Below, piece after piece: positions 17,384 to 26,628 of a stretch of DNA of 64,000 nucleotides. Source of the stretch: UBA4416 sp036676295 (lineage in GTDB: Bacteria > Bacteroidota > Bacteroidia > B-17B0 > Aurantibacillaceae); contig JAKFDE010000031.1 in assembly GCA_036676295.1 (NCBI GenBank), positions 1 to 64,000 of the forward strand, written 5' to 3'. The translations under genes and the position numbers were made by a program. Under the pieces are notes generated by a model, which saw only the letters and a program-made list of their open reading frames with translations, searched no databases and was not told the DNA's origin. How positions within the stretch are numbered: position 1 is the first letter of the stretch; every line of letters begins with the position of its first letter.

Positions 17384-17672
17384 TTACTTTTGGTACTTTA
17401 AAGTAATCCGAATCTTTTTTAGGCGCATTCTTCAATGCTTCTTTTTGATTCAATGTATCTTTTGGTTCATCTTCACGCATCACGTTTACTTCATCGGTCA
17501 TATAGATCAATGGCTCAACATTACTTGTATCCAGCTCATTTAATTTATCTACAAAAGCCAACATACGATTCATATCATTTAATATCTCCGTTTTTGCTTC
17601 GTCGTTATTAAATTCTAAACGTGCTAAATGCGCTACTTCGTCTACTGTTTTAATGTCGATTTTTTGTGCCAT
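17370..17672 (-). CDS. gatC: Asp-tRNA(Asn)/Glu-tRNA(Gln) amidotransferase subunit C
   Basis: The protein has 100 residues, the normal size of GatC. It starts with the family pattern VDEVAHLARLEFNNDE and has the helix LNDMNRMLAFVDKLNELDT and the tail with LREDEP-like VMREDEPKD. GatC holds GatA and GatB together in the enzyme that converts Glu-tRNA(Gln) or Asp-tRNA(Asn). The gatA and gatB genes are not in the window. It overlaps plsC upstream by 23 bases and the GNAT gene downstream by 14 bases, so the three form one translation-coupled set. Confidence 0.95.
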   Translation of the reverse strand: MAQKIDIKTVDEVAHLARLEFNNDEAKTEILNDMNRMLAFVDKLNELDTSNVEPLIYMTDEVNVMREDEPKDTLNQKEALKNAPKKDSDYFKVPKVIDNN

Positions 17673-18408
17673 GGTATTCGTGTATTGTATCTTTAATTAA
17701 TTGATGAACTTTCTCTCGCAAATCTACTAAATTTTCATCAGTCATGCCTTTTGTTTCAATGGGTTCTAAAATCACCACTTTAGCGATGCCTGGTCGGCCA
17801 TTACTTTTAAAAAAACCTCCATTTTGCAAGAGTTTCCAATTATTTAAATTCACAATGGGAACAATTGGCACTTGCTTATCAATGGCTAATTTAAATGCGC
17901 CATTTTTAAAGGGTTTTAAATAATTATCTGTCGGAATGGTACCTTCGGGATAAATAACCATACTGTTCTTTTTATCTATTTCCTCTCCTGCTCTTTGCAA
18001 GGCTCTGTGTGCATCGGTTCTGCTGCGTCTGTTCACCGGAACATCCATTCCCTGAAAAAATATCTTAAATAAAGGCACTTTTAACAACTCAGCTTTAGCC
18101 ATATATATAGCTAAATGATCTATATAAAAAGTGCTGAGTACAATATCTAAATATGAGGTATGATTTGCCACAAACACACACGGTTTGGGCATTCTTTTTG
18201 ATTTTGTTTTGTAAATCAATTTCGGGTAAATACCTGAACCAAAGGCAATGCAATAAGACCAGATTCGCTTTAACTTAAAAGCTGTATCTAACTTTTTTGT
18301 CTTAATGGTAATTAAAAAAAAGGGGTATAAGATCAAAAACGTCACAGAAAAAACCAGGAAGAACCAGATTTTCCAAATTGGGGCAAGTATACGTTTTAAG
18401 ATTTTCAA
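17650..18408 (-). CDS. plsC: 1-acyl-sn-glycerol-3-phosphate acyltransferase
   Basis: The protein has 252 residues with an N-terminal membrane helix pair (IWFFLVFSVTFLILYPFFLI). It has the four acyltransferase blocks: NHTSYLD (block I, His and Asp catalytic), GMDVPVNRRSR (II), IYPEGTIPTD (III) and VPIVPIVNLNN (IV). It makes phosphatidic acid from lysophosphatidic acid at the inner membrane. It is the first gene of the leftward plsC-gatC-GNAT set, with a 105-base gap to the divergent ABC ATPase gene. Confidence 0.92.
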   Translation of the reverse strand: MKILKRILAPIWKIWFFLVFSVTFLILYPFFLITIKTKKLDTAFKLKRIWSYCIAFGSGIYPKLIYKTKSKRMPKPCVFVANHTSYLDIVLSTFYIDHLAIYMAKAELLKVPLFKIFFQGMDVPVNRRSRTDAHRALQRAGEEIDKKNSMVIYPEGTIPTDNYLKPFKNGAFKLAIDKQVPIVPIVNLNNWKLLQNGGFFKSNGRPGIAKVVILEPIETKGMTDENLVDLREKVHQLIKDTIHEYHGTKNRH

Positions 18409-18429
18409 GGCTGTAAAGATACTATTTTT

Positions 18430-18464
18430 AGATATAAGATGGAGATATGAGATTTAAGAGAAGT
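18430..18464. repeat. Intergenic repeat family A, half element
   Basis: The stretch AGATATAAGATGGAGATATG and its continuation GAGATTTAAGAGAAG resemble one arm of the hairpins at 47990-48079 and 61349-61421. The second arm is missing. It lies in the divergent plsC/ABC ATPase gap. Confidence 0.4.
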
Positions 18465-18513
18465 AGCCCAAATAAAGGGAGAAAATGTTACTTTTATAGC
18501 AAATTAACAAAAC

Positions 18514-19158
18514 GTGCGTTCAAATATTTCCATACAAATTACTAATGCCGGAAAAAAATTTGGCAGAGAATGGATTTTTAGAAACATCAGTTTGGATATC
18601 AAACAAGGTGAAAAAATAGTCATACTTGGGTTAAATGGTTCAGGAAAATCAACATTGTTACAAGCCATAACCGGTTATTTAGGTTTAAATGAAGGAAGTA
18701 TTTCATTTACTGAAAACCAACAAAAAATGGAAGACGAACAGCAATACCAGTTCATTAGTTTAGCATCTCCGTATTTAGAATTGATCGAAGACTTTACTTT
18801 GACCGAACAGTTGGAGCACGCTGCTATTTACAAACCTTTCTTAAAAGAATTATCAATAGCACAAATCACTGAATTATCAGGGCTTTCGGCACATAAAAAT
18901 AAATACATTAAATTATTTTCCAGCGGCATGAAACAGCGTTTAAAATTGACGCTAGCCATTTTAGCAGATGCTCCTATTTTATTTTTAGATGAGCCAACAA
19001 CCAATTTAGATGCGACTGTGATTGGTTGGTATAAAGATATGATCGCTAATTATGCCAAACACAAAACTATTATTGTATGCTCTAATTCAATTAAAGATGA
19101 ATATGAGTTTTGCGAAAAGATCATTCAAATGGAAGAATTTAAATATCAAAAAGTATGA
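18514..19158 (+). CDS. ABC transporter ATP-binding protein (GTG start)
   Basis: The protein has 214 residues. Walker A is GLNGSGKST (near residue 48), the signature is LFSSGMKQRLK, and Walker B is APILFLDEPTTNLD. Its compact size recalls CcmA-like and ABC-2 type exporter ATPases. The start is GTG at 18514, which places the conserved strand IQITNAGKKFG correctly; no ATG serves. No permease gene is adjacent. It overlaps the SixA-like gene downstream by 4 bases (ATGA), so the two are translationally coupled. Confidence 0.88.
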   Translation: MRSNISIQITNAGKKFGREWIFRNISLDIKQGEKIVILGLNGSGKSTLLQAITGYLGLNEGSISFTENQQKMEDEQQYQFISLASPYLELIEDFTLTEQLEHAAIYKPFLKELSIAQITELSGLSAHKNKYIKLFSSGMKQRLKLTLAILADAPILFLDEPTTNLDATVIGWYKDMIANYAKHKTIIVCSNSIKDEYEFCEKIIQMEEFKYQKV

Positions 19159-19643
19159 AGATAATTTACTTAGTTCGTCATGCCAAATCTGATTGGGAAA
19201 ACACAAACCTATCAGACATTGAACGTTCGCTTAATGAACGAGGCTATAATAATGCAAATTTTATGGCGCAACTATTTAAAGGGAAACAAGATAATCCGGA
19301 TGTGATCATTTCTAGTCCTGCTATCAGAGCTATGAGTACTGCTTTGATTTTTGCCCGAAATTTAGATTACAGCGCCAATAACATTCTTATAAAACAAGAG
19401 TTATACGACTCATCGGTAAAGGATTATTTATCGGTTGTTACAACTACCGACGAACAATTTCATTCGTTGATGTTATTTGCACACAACCCAACCATTAGCA
19501 ATTTTGCTAATACCTTATGCAAAAGCTTGCCCATGGAAATGCCAACCTGTGCTATTGCCGGCATTCGTTTTGATTGCAAAAAATGGAACGATATAAAAGA
19601 TCTAAAAGGAGAATTATTTTTATTTGAGTATCCTAAGAAATAG
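19155..19643 (+). CDS. sixA: SixA-like phosphohistidine phosphatase
   Basis: The protein has 162 residues of the histidine phosphatase superfamily. The catalytic box VRHAKSDW has the RHx pattern, the second Arg motif is SSPAIRAMSTA, and the second histidine is in MLFAHNPTISNF. SixA removes phosphate from histidine in phosphotransfer domains in E. coli; the substrate here is unknown. It starts inside the ABC ATPase stop and overlaps the convergent permease gene by 11 bases. Confidence 0.87.
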   Translation: MKIIYLVRHAKSDWENTNLSDIERSLNERGYNNANFMAQLFKGKQDNPDVIISSPAIRAMSTALIFARNLDYSANNILIKQELYDSSVKDYLSVVTTTDEQFHSLMLFAHNPTISNFANTLCKSLPMEMPTCAIAGIRFDCKKWNDIKDLKGELFLFEYPKK

Positions 19644-21378
19644 CTTCGGTATTTTTCCCATTCAGCTTACTATTCTTATGACTGTAAGTGAAATAAATGA
19701 TCAGACCTATTACTAACCAAATAGAAAAACCGATCCAGTTTTTTAAATCTATTTGTGCCATCATATATAAACAACTGGTTAAACCTAATACCGGAATCAG
19801 TGAGTGTTTTTTTCGGAAACATTGTATAACCATATAAAAGCTGATGATCGTAAATATCCACATAGGAATATTGTGAAAAAACACATTCATATCAAAACAA
19901 CCTTCGCCATCAGCACAAGAATAAATAAACCCTAAAAAGTGAGCTTTATTATATTTATACGCCAATAACACGGCTGCAATAAATAAAACAGGAGCTATGT
20001 ATTGCGAATTGAGATAGGGCGTTTTAAACTTTCGCTCTACTGGATTAGGTAATGAATTTAATTTTAAAACACCCGCACATACCATTACAAAGGCAAATAA
20101 AGTACCGATACTGCATAAGTCTGTTACTGTTGACATATTCATAAACAAAGCGCCACCACCAACTATTAAACCAGTAACGATCGTAGAGAAAGAAGGTGTA
20201 TGAAACTTAGGGTGGATTTTAGCAAATCTTTTTGGCAACAAACCATCGCGACTCATACTCATCCAAATACGTGGTTGCCCTAATTGAAACACTAATAATA
20301 CACTGGCCATAGCTACAACCGCACTCACGGCAATAATACCGGATAACCATTTTAAATTTAATTTTTCGAATACGAACGCCAATGGATCATTTACAGCTAA
20401 CTCACTATAATTAACCATTCCCGTTAATATCAAGGCAACTAATACATATAAAACAGTACAAATAATAATGGCCCACATCATTCCTCTTGGTAAATCGCGT
20501 TGCGGATTTTTACATTCCTCAGCAGTTGTACTGATCGCATCAAAACCTATATAAGCGAAGAACACAGCAGACACACCTTTTAAAATTCCTCCTACTCCGT
20601 TTGGTGCAAATGGATGCCAGTTATCCGTATCCACATAAAATGCTCCAACAGCAATTACTAATAACACTACAGCCAATTTAATAACCACCATGGCATTACT
20701 CGCATTTTTAGATTCTTTAATACCACGATATACTAACCAGGTAATTAAAAAGATAATTAATAAGGCAGGAAAATCGGCAATGATATGAAATCCAAAAATA
20801 GTGGGTGCTCCTTGCCAGGCTAAATAAGCTTCCTGAAGGTTTGCACTTAAAGCAGGTAAAGCTGTTCCGTTTGCAATAGCGGTTGTTGCTTCTGCAAAAC
20901 CATTGGATGCTGATAAATAATCAATGGTCATCCACTCGGGTAAATGCAATCCCATCGTACCTAATAAACCTGTGAAATAACCACTCCAACCAATGGCTAC
21001 GGTAATATTACCAATGGCATATTCCATGATCAGTGCCCAGCCTATAATCCAAGCAAACAACTCACCAAAGGCCACATAACTATAAGTATAAGCACTTCCG
21101 GAAACCGGTAAGATACTGGCAAACTCCGCATAAGCAAAAGCTGCAAAGCCACAAGCTATCGCCGTGAAAACAAATAAGAAAATAACTCCAGGACCACCAT
21201 CCGCGCTAGCCTGGCCAATAGTTGTAAAAATTCCTGCTCCAATAATTGCCGCAATTCCTAAAGCAGTTAGATCTTTAACGCCTAAATGTTTAGCCAATCC
21301 ACCATGTAAACTATCCGACTCAGCACGGGCTAAAATATCTGAAATACTTTTTTTACGAAATAAATTATTGAAGCTCAT
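19633..21378 (-). CDS. APC family amino acid permease
   Basis: The protein has 581 residues and at least 12 hydrophobic helices. The APC signature GIAAIIGAGIFTTIGQAS (near residue 40) marks the substrate/sodium site, and FFAYIGFDAISTTAEECKNP is the conserved helix 6/loop region of the cationic amino acid transporter (CAT) branch. It imports amino acids at the inner membrane; exact specificity cannot be told from sequence. It stands alone between the convergent sixA and a leftward envelope gene set 50 bases upstream. Confidence 0.93.
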   Translation of the reverse strand: MSFNNLFRKKSISDILARAESDSLHGGLAKHLGVKDLTALGIAAIIGAGIFTTIGQASADGGPGVIFLFVFTAIACGFAAFAYAEFASILPVSGSAYTYSYVAFGELFAWIIGWALIMEYAIGNITVAIGWSGYFTGLLGTMGLHLPEWMTIDYLSASNGFAEATTAIANGTALPALSANLQEAYLAWQGAPTIFGFHIIADFPALLIIFLITWLVYRGIKESKNASNAMVVIKLAVVLLVIAVGAFYVDTDNWHPFAPNGVGGILKGVSAVFFAYIGFDAISTTAEECKNPQRDLPRGMMWAIIICTVLYVLVALILTGMVNYSELAVNDPLAFVFEKLNLKWLSGIIAVSAVVAMASVLLVFQLGQPRIWMSMSRDGLLPKRFAKIHPKFHTPSFSTIVTGLIVGGGALFMNMSTVTDLCSIGTLFAFVMVCAGVLKLNSLPNPVERKFKTPYLNSQYIAPVLFIAAVLLAYKYNKAHFLGFIYSCADGEGCFDMNVFFHNIPMWIFTIISFYMVIQCFRKKHSLIPVLGLTSCLYMMAQIDLKNWIGFSIWLVIGLIIYFTYSHKNSKLNGKNTEAIS

Positions 21379-21427
21379 ATAAAAATTAAACTATTGAATT
21401 TGAATTAAGAAGTACTAAATATACAAA

Positions 21428-22963
21428 TTATGATTTATTAATAAAGAATCGCTTGATAAAAGGGATCTTACTTAAAGAATCGGGATCTAAATACAATAAT
21501 GGGATCATTAATAAGAATGACATAAACGGCACTTTATACCTAACAATAGCGCCCATTACCGTTGTGGTAAGACCAATCAAAAGAAAGGATAATAAAACTG
21601 TAAAAACACACAACCATAATAGATTTCTGTCTATAGGGATTTTAGATCTATAAATAAAGCAAACTATAAAAAGGGCGAGAAACAATAAATTTTCGAGAGA
21701 GGCTACTAATTCTAAAACAGAATGCGCATCCAAAAAAAATGGCCGGCACAATACATTAAAAAAAGATTGAGGAATAATTTTAGCAAAGGAAGAAACGGAA
21801 TATTCCAGACGGTCAATAGCAATAGCAGAACCCGAAGGAGCACAACTTGAAATAAATGTATATACTGATGTATCCTGGTTGTCAGTCACAAATATAGTAT
21901 CCTTTACATTTGGGAAATTCCAATACATTAATGAGACATGTGGTTTTATTCTGTATAACTTTTTTTCTTTATCCACAACATCATATTGTGTTGAAGCTGC
22001 AACATGGTCTAATCTTAAATAACGTGTGCCATTATAAAAAAAGGTGCCTCCATGACTTAAATTGATGAAATCATTCTGACGGATCACAATGGTTTTAACA
22101 ACATCTTTATTAAACACAAATTTTAAAATAAAAAAAACACTACTAAAAACAATTAAAAGAAACGAAATGTAAAATATCAGAACACGTTTAATTTTAAACT
22201 GCTGTACAAGCGCAAATACCGTTAATGGTAATAACAGTAGGATCAAAATATAAGGCTTCAATATGAGAAAAAAGAAAGTTGATATAAGTAATATTAAAAC
22301 GTATTTAATTTTAAGTTGTTTATGAATGAATAGCTTTAAAAAAGTGTAAAGAAACAAGCCCATTAAACACATGGCAATCGGCTCCTTTAACACGCCAGAC
22401 GTCCAAAACAATACAGAAGGTGTTAAGAAAATAATGAGGGCCAACAGGATTTCTTTATTTTGAAAATACGATTTAAAGGTTTTGTAAAAAGCCCATTGGC
22501 CAATAAAAGAAAGCACTAACATAACAAAGGCATGTACCGCATAATTACCAAATGAGAACAACATGATAACTGCATTGAGTCTGATCGGTGTACGATTATC
22601 ATTCAGAAAAAATTCGGTAGTAACATCTAACCTACCCCATTTATCAATATTTTTAAAATAAACCTCATATAAAGGATCTGTTTCTGATTCGGAATGAAGA
22701 CCAAAAATGATCCTAAAAAAATCAGCTACATGATTCGGTAAGGCCTGATAAATTATCTTGGCATCATGCATAGTTGATGCGCTATCACTCAAAAAATCGC
22801 CGGTATAATAATCAAAATAAATAAAGTAATAAGCCAAACAACCTAATCCTTTAAAAAGAAGCATCGCAAAAATAAATTTCAGAGAAAGATGACTGTCTTT
22901 AAAAAAAGAATGTTTGCTTAGAAAAAAGCAAAACACTAAAAAATATATAATAGCTAAGATCAA
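21428..22963 (-). CDS. Polytopic membrane protein, GT-C-like
   Basis: The protein has 511 residues and about 10-12 hydrophobic helices (starting MILAIIYFLVFCFFL). A loop after the first helices contains several acidic residues (YYTGDFLSDSASTMHDAK), as in GT-C fold glycosyltransferases. A conserved-looking LTPSVLFWTSGVLKEP lies near residue 190, and a soluble insertion lies between about 290 and 390. It may transfer a sugar from a lipid carrier, but no family signature is decisive. Its start overlaps the GNAT gene stop by 4 bases, so it is the last gene of a four-gene leftward unit. Confidence 0.7.
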   Translation of the reverse strand: MILAIIYFLVFCFFLSKHSFFKDSHLSLKFIFAMLLFKGLGCLAYYFIYFDYYTGDFLSDSASTMHDAKIIYQALPNHVADFFRIIFGLHSESETDPLYEVYFKNIDKWGRLDVTTEFFLNDNRTPIRLNAVIMLFSFGNYAVHAFVMLVLSFIGQWAFYKTFKSYFQNKEILLALIIFLTPSVLFWTSGVLKEPIAMCLMGLFLYTFLKLFIHKQLKIKYVLILLISTFFFLILKPYILILLLLPLTVFALVQQFKIKRVLIFYISFLLIVFSSVFFILKFVFNKDVVKTIVIRQNDFINLSHGGTFFYNGTRYLRLDHVAASTQYDVVDKEKKLYRIKPHVSLMYWNFPNVKDTIFVTDNQDTSVYTFISSCAPSGSAIAIDRLEYSVSSFAKIIPQSFFNVLCRPFFLDAHSVLELVASLENLLFLALFIVCFIYRSKIPIDRNLLWLCVFTVLLSFLLIGLTTTVMGAIVRYKVPFMSFLLMIPLLYLDPDSLSKIPFIKRFFINKS

Positions 22964-23397
22964 TATTCTTTAAAAAATTTAATTCCCATCATTCGTTCAG
23001 GCTCGGGTAATGCTTTAAACCCAAACTGCTCATATAAACCATGAGCATCTAAAGTAGCTAATAAAAAATTTCTAACCACCTTTGTAAAGTCGCTATCCAT
23101 AATGAATTTCATCAATTCTTTTGAAAGTCCCTTTCCTCGGTGTTGTGCATCTATAAATACATCAGCCAAATAGGCAAAAGTTGCATTATCCGTAATAACC
23201 CTTGCAAAACCAACTTGGTTATTATTAAGATAAACTCCAAAGCACAAACTTCCTTCTATTGATTTCTGCACTATCTCTAAAGGAATATGTTTTGACCAAT
23301 AACTCTCATTGCTCAAATAGCGATGAATATAATTAAGCTGCAATTTTGATTTATCAGTTGATAAAAAATAATCGCCTATTTGTTTTTCTCTATCCAT
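22960..23397 (-). CDS. GNAT family N-acetyltransferase
   Basis: The protein has 145 residues. The acetyl-CoA-binding segment is AQHRGKGLSKELMKFIM, preceded by the strand FAYLADVFID and followed by HGLYEQFGFKALPEPERMM. This last part is common in a Bacteroidota/Proteobacteria GNAT subgroup of unknown substrate. It lies 16 bases after the beta-propeller gene and overlaps the GT-C-like gene by 4 bases. Confidence 0.85.
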   Translation of the reverse strand: MDREKQIGDYFLSTDKSKLQLNYIHRYLSNESYWSKHIPLEIVQKSIEGSLCFGVYLNNNQVGFARVITDNATFAYLADVFIDAQHRGKGLSKELMKFIMDSDFTKVVRNFLLATLDAHGLYEQFGFKALPEPERMMGIKFFKEY

Positions 23398-23413
23398 AAT
23401 TTATAATACTTTT

Positions 23414-24271
23414 CTATAAATTACTTACAATGGCTAATTGTTTGTTTTTTGTGTCAAATACAAATCGCGTAATTTTTTTGATCCCTAAAGACGTGAAGGA
23501 AAACAAGGTATCCCAGGTTTTAGTGATTGGATCATAGCGTATCAGATCTGCATTTTCTGATTTGATCAAGCCTAATTCAGGATGCCAGATAAAATCTTCG
23601 TTTAAAGACGAATGAGTCGTATAAACCTTACTTTCACGAAGGGTTGGATCATATAATCTATACTCTATAAACGTTTCTTTTTTTATCCCATACATAAATT
23701 GAGATGTCGCTCCAACTTTCTTAAATGCTCTGGTGGGCTCATCGCAGATCCAAACATCTTTATCTGTTTTTAGATCTAAAACCCTTAACGAATGTGGATT
23801 GGTTAATTTATAATACAATAAGGTATCATTGTTTAACCAAGTATGATAGCCAATAGAGTCAGTATTTTGATGCGTGATCTTATTAAAAGAACCATCCGGG
23901 TTATATTGCCAAACTCGTTGAGCAGAGTCAGTTTCTACAACCACTGTAGTAAATCCTAAACCGTTGGGAAATAGCGTGGGCGAATATTCGCTTACCTTGG
24001 TTTTAGTAATATTGGTGTGCAATTTGGATTTAATCTCATATTTATAAATGTCTGCTTGATTACTAGAGTCAATACACACATAAAAAATCGATTTTCCATC
24101 TAAACTAAAAGTGGGCTGATTGTCATACCCTACTCTATGAGTAATATTCAAAGGATTTGAGAAAACATATTTGTTTTCTTTTTTATCAATTTTAAATAGC
24201 CAAATGTCTGTTTCCGGAAGTTGAGCGTAAATAGAAAAAGGCAATAATAAACTACACAGCAACCTCTTCAT
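23414..24271 (-). CDS. Exported TolB-like beta-propeller protein
   Basis: The protein has 285 residues and a signal peptide (MKRLLCSLLLPFSIYAQ). Propeller-type blades follow (QPTFSLDGKSIFYVCID, SPTLFPNGLGFTTVVVE, IGYHTWLNNDTLLYYKL), like the PD40/TolB family. It is probably a periplasmic binding protein; the ligand is unknown. Its start overlaps the PAP2 phosphatase stop by 20 bases, so the two are translated together. Confidence 0.78.
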   Translation of the reverse strand: MKRLLCSLLLPFSIYAQLPETDIWLFKIDKKENKYVFSNPLNITHRVGYDNQPTFSLDGKSIFYVCIDSSNQADIYKYEIKSKLHTNITKTKVSEYSPTLFPNGLGFTTVVVETDSAQRVWQYNPDGSFNKITHQNTDSIGYHTWLNNDTLLYYKLTNPHSLRVLDLKTDKDVWICDEPTRAFKKVGATSQFMYGIKKETFIEYRLYDPTLRESKVYTTHSSLNEDFIWHPELGLIKSENADLIRYDPITKTWDTLFSFTSLGIKKITRFVFDTKNKQLAIVSNL

Positions 24272-24836
24272 TCAAATACTTTTTAAAAGTGAACTGTATC
24301 AATTCATAAACGATCAATCCCCAGGCTATACCAACCAGCATTCCCACCAGGATATCCGATGGATAATGTACACCAAGATATATGCGGGAATAAGCGGTTA
24401 AACCTGCCCAAAGAAAAAAGAGGCTTCTAAACCACATAGCTTTTTCACTAAAAATAAAAAACAATAAAGTAGCAATGCCAAAGGTATTAGCCGCATGGCC
24501 TGAAAAAAAACCATATTGCCCACCCTGATAACCGTCTACCGTATGCACTTGAGCCTGAATTTCTAAATTATGGCTGGGACGATATCGTTTTACAGCATGT
24601 TTTATCTGGTTAGACGACTGATCCGTTAACGTAACCAATAAACCTAAAAATGCCAGTAAAATCAAGAATTTTTTAATTCCGTATTTATTGTAAACTAAGT
24701 AGATCCAGAAGACAAACAAAGGTATAAATACCCATATTTTAGTGACTAAAACCATTAAAACATCAAACAAGTGAGAATGCCACGAATTGATGCTTAAAAA
24801 TATGCTCCTATCTATTTGTTCTAAAGATTCAATCAT
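24252..24836 (-). CDS. PAP2 family membrane phosphatase
   Basis: The protein has 194 residues with about five membrane helices. All three PAP2 motifs are present: KHAVKRYRPSHN (KxxxxxxRP), YGFFSGHAANTFG (SGH), and SRIYLGVHYPSDILVG (SRxxxxxHxxxD). The enzyme removes phosphate from lipid phosphates such as phosphatidate or undecaprenyl pyrophosphate at the periplasmic face. It is the first gene of the leftward set with the beta-propeller, GNAT and GT-C-like genes, and is divergent from purH. Confidence 0.92.
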   Translation of the reverse strand: MIESLEQIDRSIFLSINSWHSHLFDVLMVLVTKIWVFIPLFVFWIYLVYNKYGIKKFLILLAFLGLLVTLTDQSSNQIKHAVKRYRPSHNLEIQAQVHTVDGYQGGQYGFFSGHAANTFGIATLLFFIFSEKAMWFRSLFFLWAGLTAYSRIYLGVHYPSDILVGMLVGIAWGLIVYELIQFTFKKYLNEEVAV

Positions 24837-24972
24837 AACCTAAAGTTAAGCAAAATTGCACATAGAATTAAATAATTCAAATAAAATACAATTGTTAAAA
24901 ACTTGTTATTAATAGACAGATACTGATTTTTCAACACTTTTCAACAAACCTTCTGTATGCTAAGCGAACGAT

Positions 24973-24980
24973 TATCTTTG
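24973..24980 (+). promoter_or_regulatory. -7 promoter element of purH
   Basis: TATCTTTG matches TAnnTTTG exactly and ends 16 bases before the purH ATG, giving a very short leader. No convincing -33 element is seen. Confidence 0.55.
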
Positions 24981-24996
24981 TATTTTACTAGAATTT

Positions 24997-26526
24997 ATGA
25001 GCAATTTAAAGAAGATCAACAGTGCCCTTATCTCCGTTTTTTACAAAGATAATTTAGAACCGGTTATTAAAAAACTAAACGAACTTGGCGTAACCATATA
25101 CAGTACCGGTGGTACACAAACATTTATTGAAAACCTTGGAACGCCTGTAAAAGCGGTTGAAGGATTAACTTCTTTTCCTGAAATTTTAGGTGGTCGTGTA
25201 AAAACGTTACACCCAAAAATTTTTGGTGGAATTCTTGGCAGAAGAGAATTAGACAGTGATGTGGCTCAAATGGAGCAACATGATATTCCTAATATTGATT
25301 TAGTGATCGTGGATCTATATCCTTTTGAAGAAACCCTTGCGAGTGGCGCTTCAGAAGAAGATATTATTGAAAAGATCGACATTGGCGGTATTTCTTTGAT
25401 ACGTGCTGCTGCAAAAAATTATAACGATGTGGTGATTGTTTCTTCACGAAATGATTATTCATCATTATTGAATTTATTAAATGAAAAGAATGGTTCTTCT
25501 GAATTAGCAGATCGTAAAACCTTTGCGGCTAAAGCATTTGCAATGAGCAGCCACTACGACTCAGCTATTTTTAATTATTTCAACACAACCGAACAATTAC
25601 CTGTTTTAAAATGTAGCATCAATAACGGAACTACTTTACGTTACGGCGAAAACCCTCACCAAAAAGGTGTTTTCTATGGCGACATGAATGCCATGTTTGA
25701 TAAATTAAACGGGAAAGAACTATCGTATAATAATTTATTGGATGTAGATGCCGCTGTTAACTTAATGGCAGATTTTACCACTGAACCAACCTTTGCTATT
25801 TTAAAACATAACAACGCTTGCGGAGTTGCTTCTCGTCCAAAATTAATTGATGCATATAAAGACGCTTTAGCAGGAGATTCAGTATCGGCGTTTGGCGGCA
25901 TTTTAATCAGCAATACAGAAATTGATTTTGAAACAGCTGAAGAAATTCACAAACTGTTTTGCGAGGTGGTGATTGCGCCAAGTTATTCGGCAAATGCATT
26001 AGCATTATTGAAATCAAAAAACAACAGAATTGTTTTAGTTCAAAAACCGGTAGAATTACCTAAAAAACAAATTCGTACTTTGTTAAACGGAATTATTGAA
26101 CAGGATAAAGATTCAGTAACAGAAACAAACAGTAACCTTCAAACCGTTACTACCTTATCTCCTTCTGCGCAAGAATTAAATGATCTATTGTTTGCTAATA
26201 AATTAGCTAAACATACCAAATCAAATACGATCGTTATCGTCAGAAACAATCAATTAATTGCCAGCGGTACAGGTCAAACATCTCGTGTAGATGCTTTAAA
26301 ACAAGCTATTACTAAAGCAATGGGCTTTGGCTTTGATTTAAAAGGAGCTGTAATGGCCAGTGATGCCTTTTTCCCTTTTGCTGATTGTGTAGAGATTGCG
26401 CATAAAGTGGGAATCAATGCGGTTATTCAACCTGGTGGATCTATTAAAGATAAAGACAGTATTGAATACTGTAACAATAATGGCATGAGCATGGTATTTA
26501 CGGGCACTCGTCATTTTAAACATTAA
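24997..26526 (+). CDS. purH: Bifunctional AICAR formyltransferase / IMP cyclohydrolase
   Basis: The protein has 509 residues. The N-terminal MGS-like cyclohydrolase domain (about 1-195) has STGGT and GGRVKTLHPKIFGGIL. The C-terminal transformylase has LRYGENPHQKG and the catalytic LKHNNACGVA. It performs the last two steps of purine synthesis, giving IMP. purH lies directly before mreB in the same direction, an order also known from Bacteroides. Confidence 0.97.
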   Translation: MSNLKKINSALISVFYKDNLEPVIKKLNELGVTIYSTGGTQTFIENLGTPVKAVEGLTSFPEILGGRVKTLHPKIFGGILGRRELDSDVAQMEQHDIPNIDLVIVDLYPFEETLASGASEEDIIEKIDIGGISLIRAAAKNYNDVVIVSSRNDYSSLLNLLNEKNGSSELADRKTFAAKAFAMSSHYDSAIFNYFNTTEQLPVLKCSINNGTTLRYGENPHQKGVFYGDMNAMFDKLNGKELSYNNLLDVDAAVNLMADFTTEPTFAILKHNNACGVASRPKLIDAYKDALAGDSVSAFGGILISNTEIDFETAEEIHKLFCEVVIAPSYSANALALLKSKNNRIVLVQKPVELPKKQIRTLLNGIIEQDKDSVTETNSNLQTVTTLSPSAQELNDLLFANKLAKHTKSNTIVIVRNNQLIASGTGQTSRVDALKQAITKAMGFGFDLKGAVMASDAFFPFADCVEIAHKVGINAVIQPGGSIKDKDSIEYCNNNGMSMVFTGTRHFKH

Positions 26527-26628
26527 ATACAATTTAGCAATCAATCGATTAGATAATTTGCTAATTTTAGATAACATTAAACACATTGACCAATTGTCAC
26601 ATAAACAAAATTAACTCACTAAAATAAT

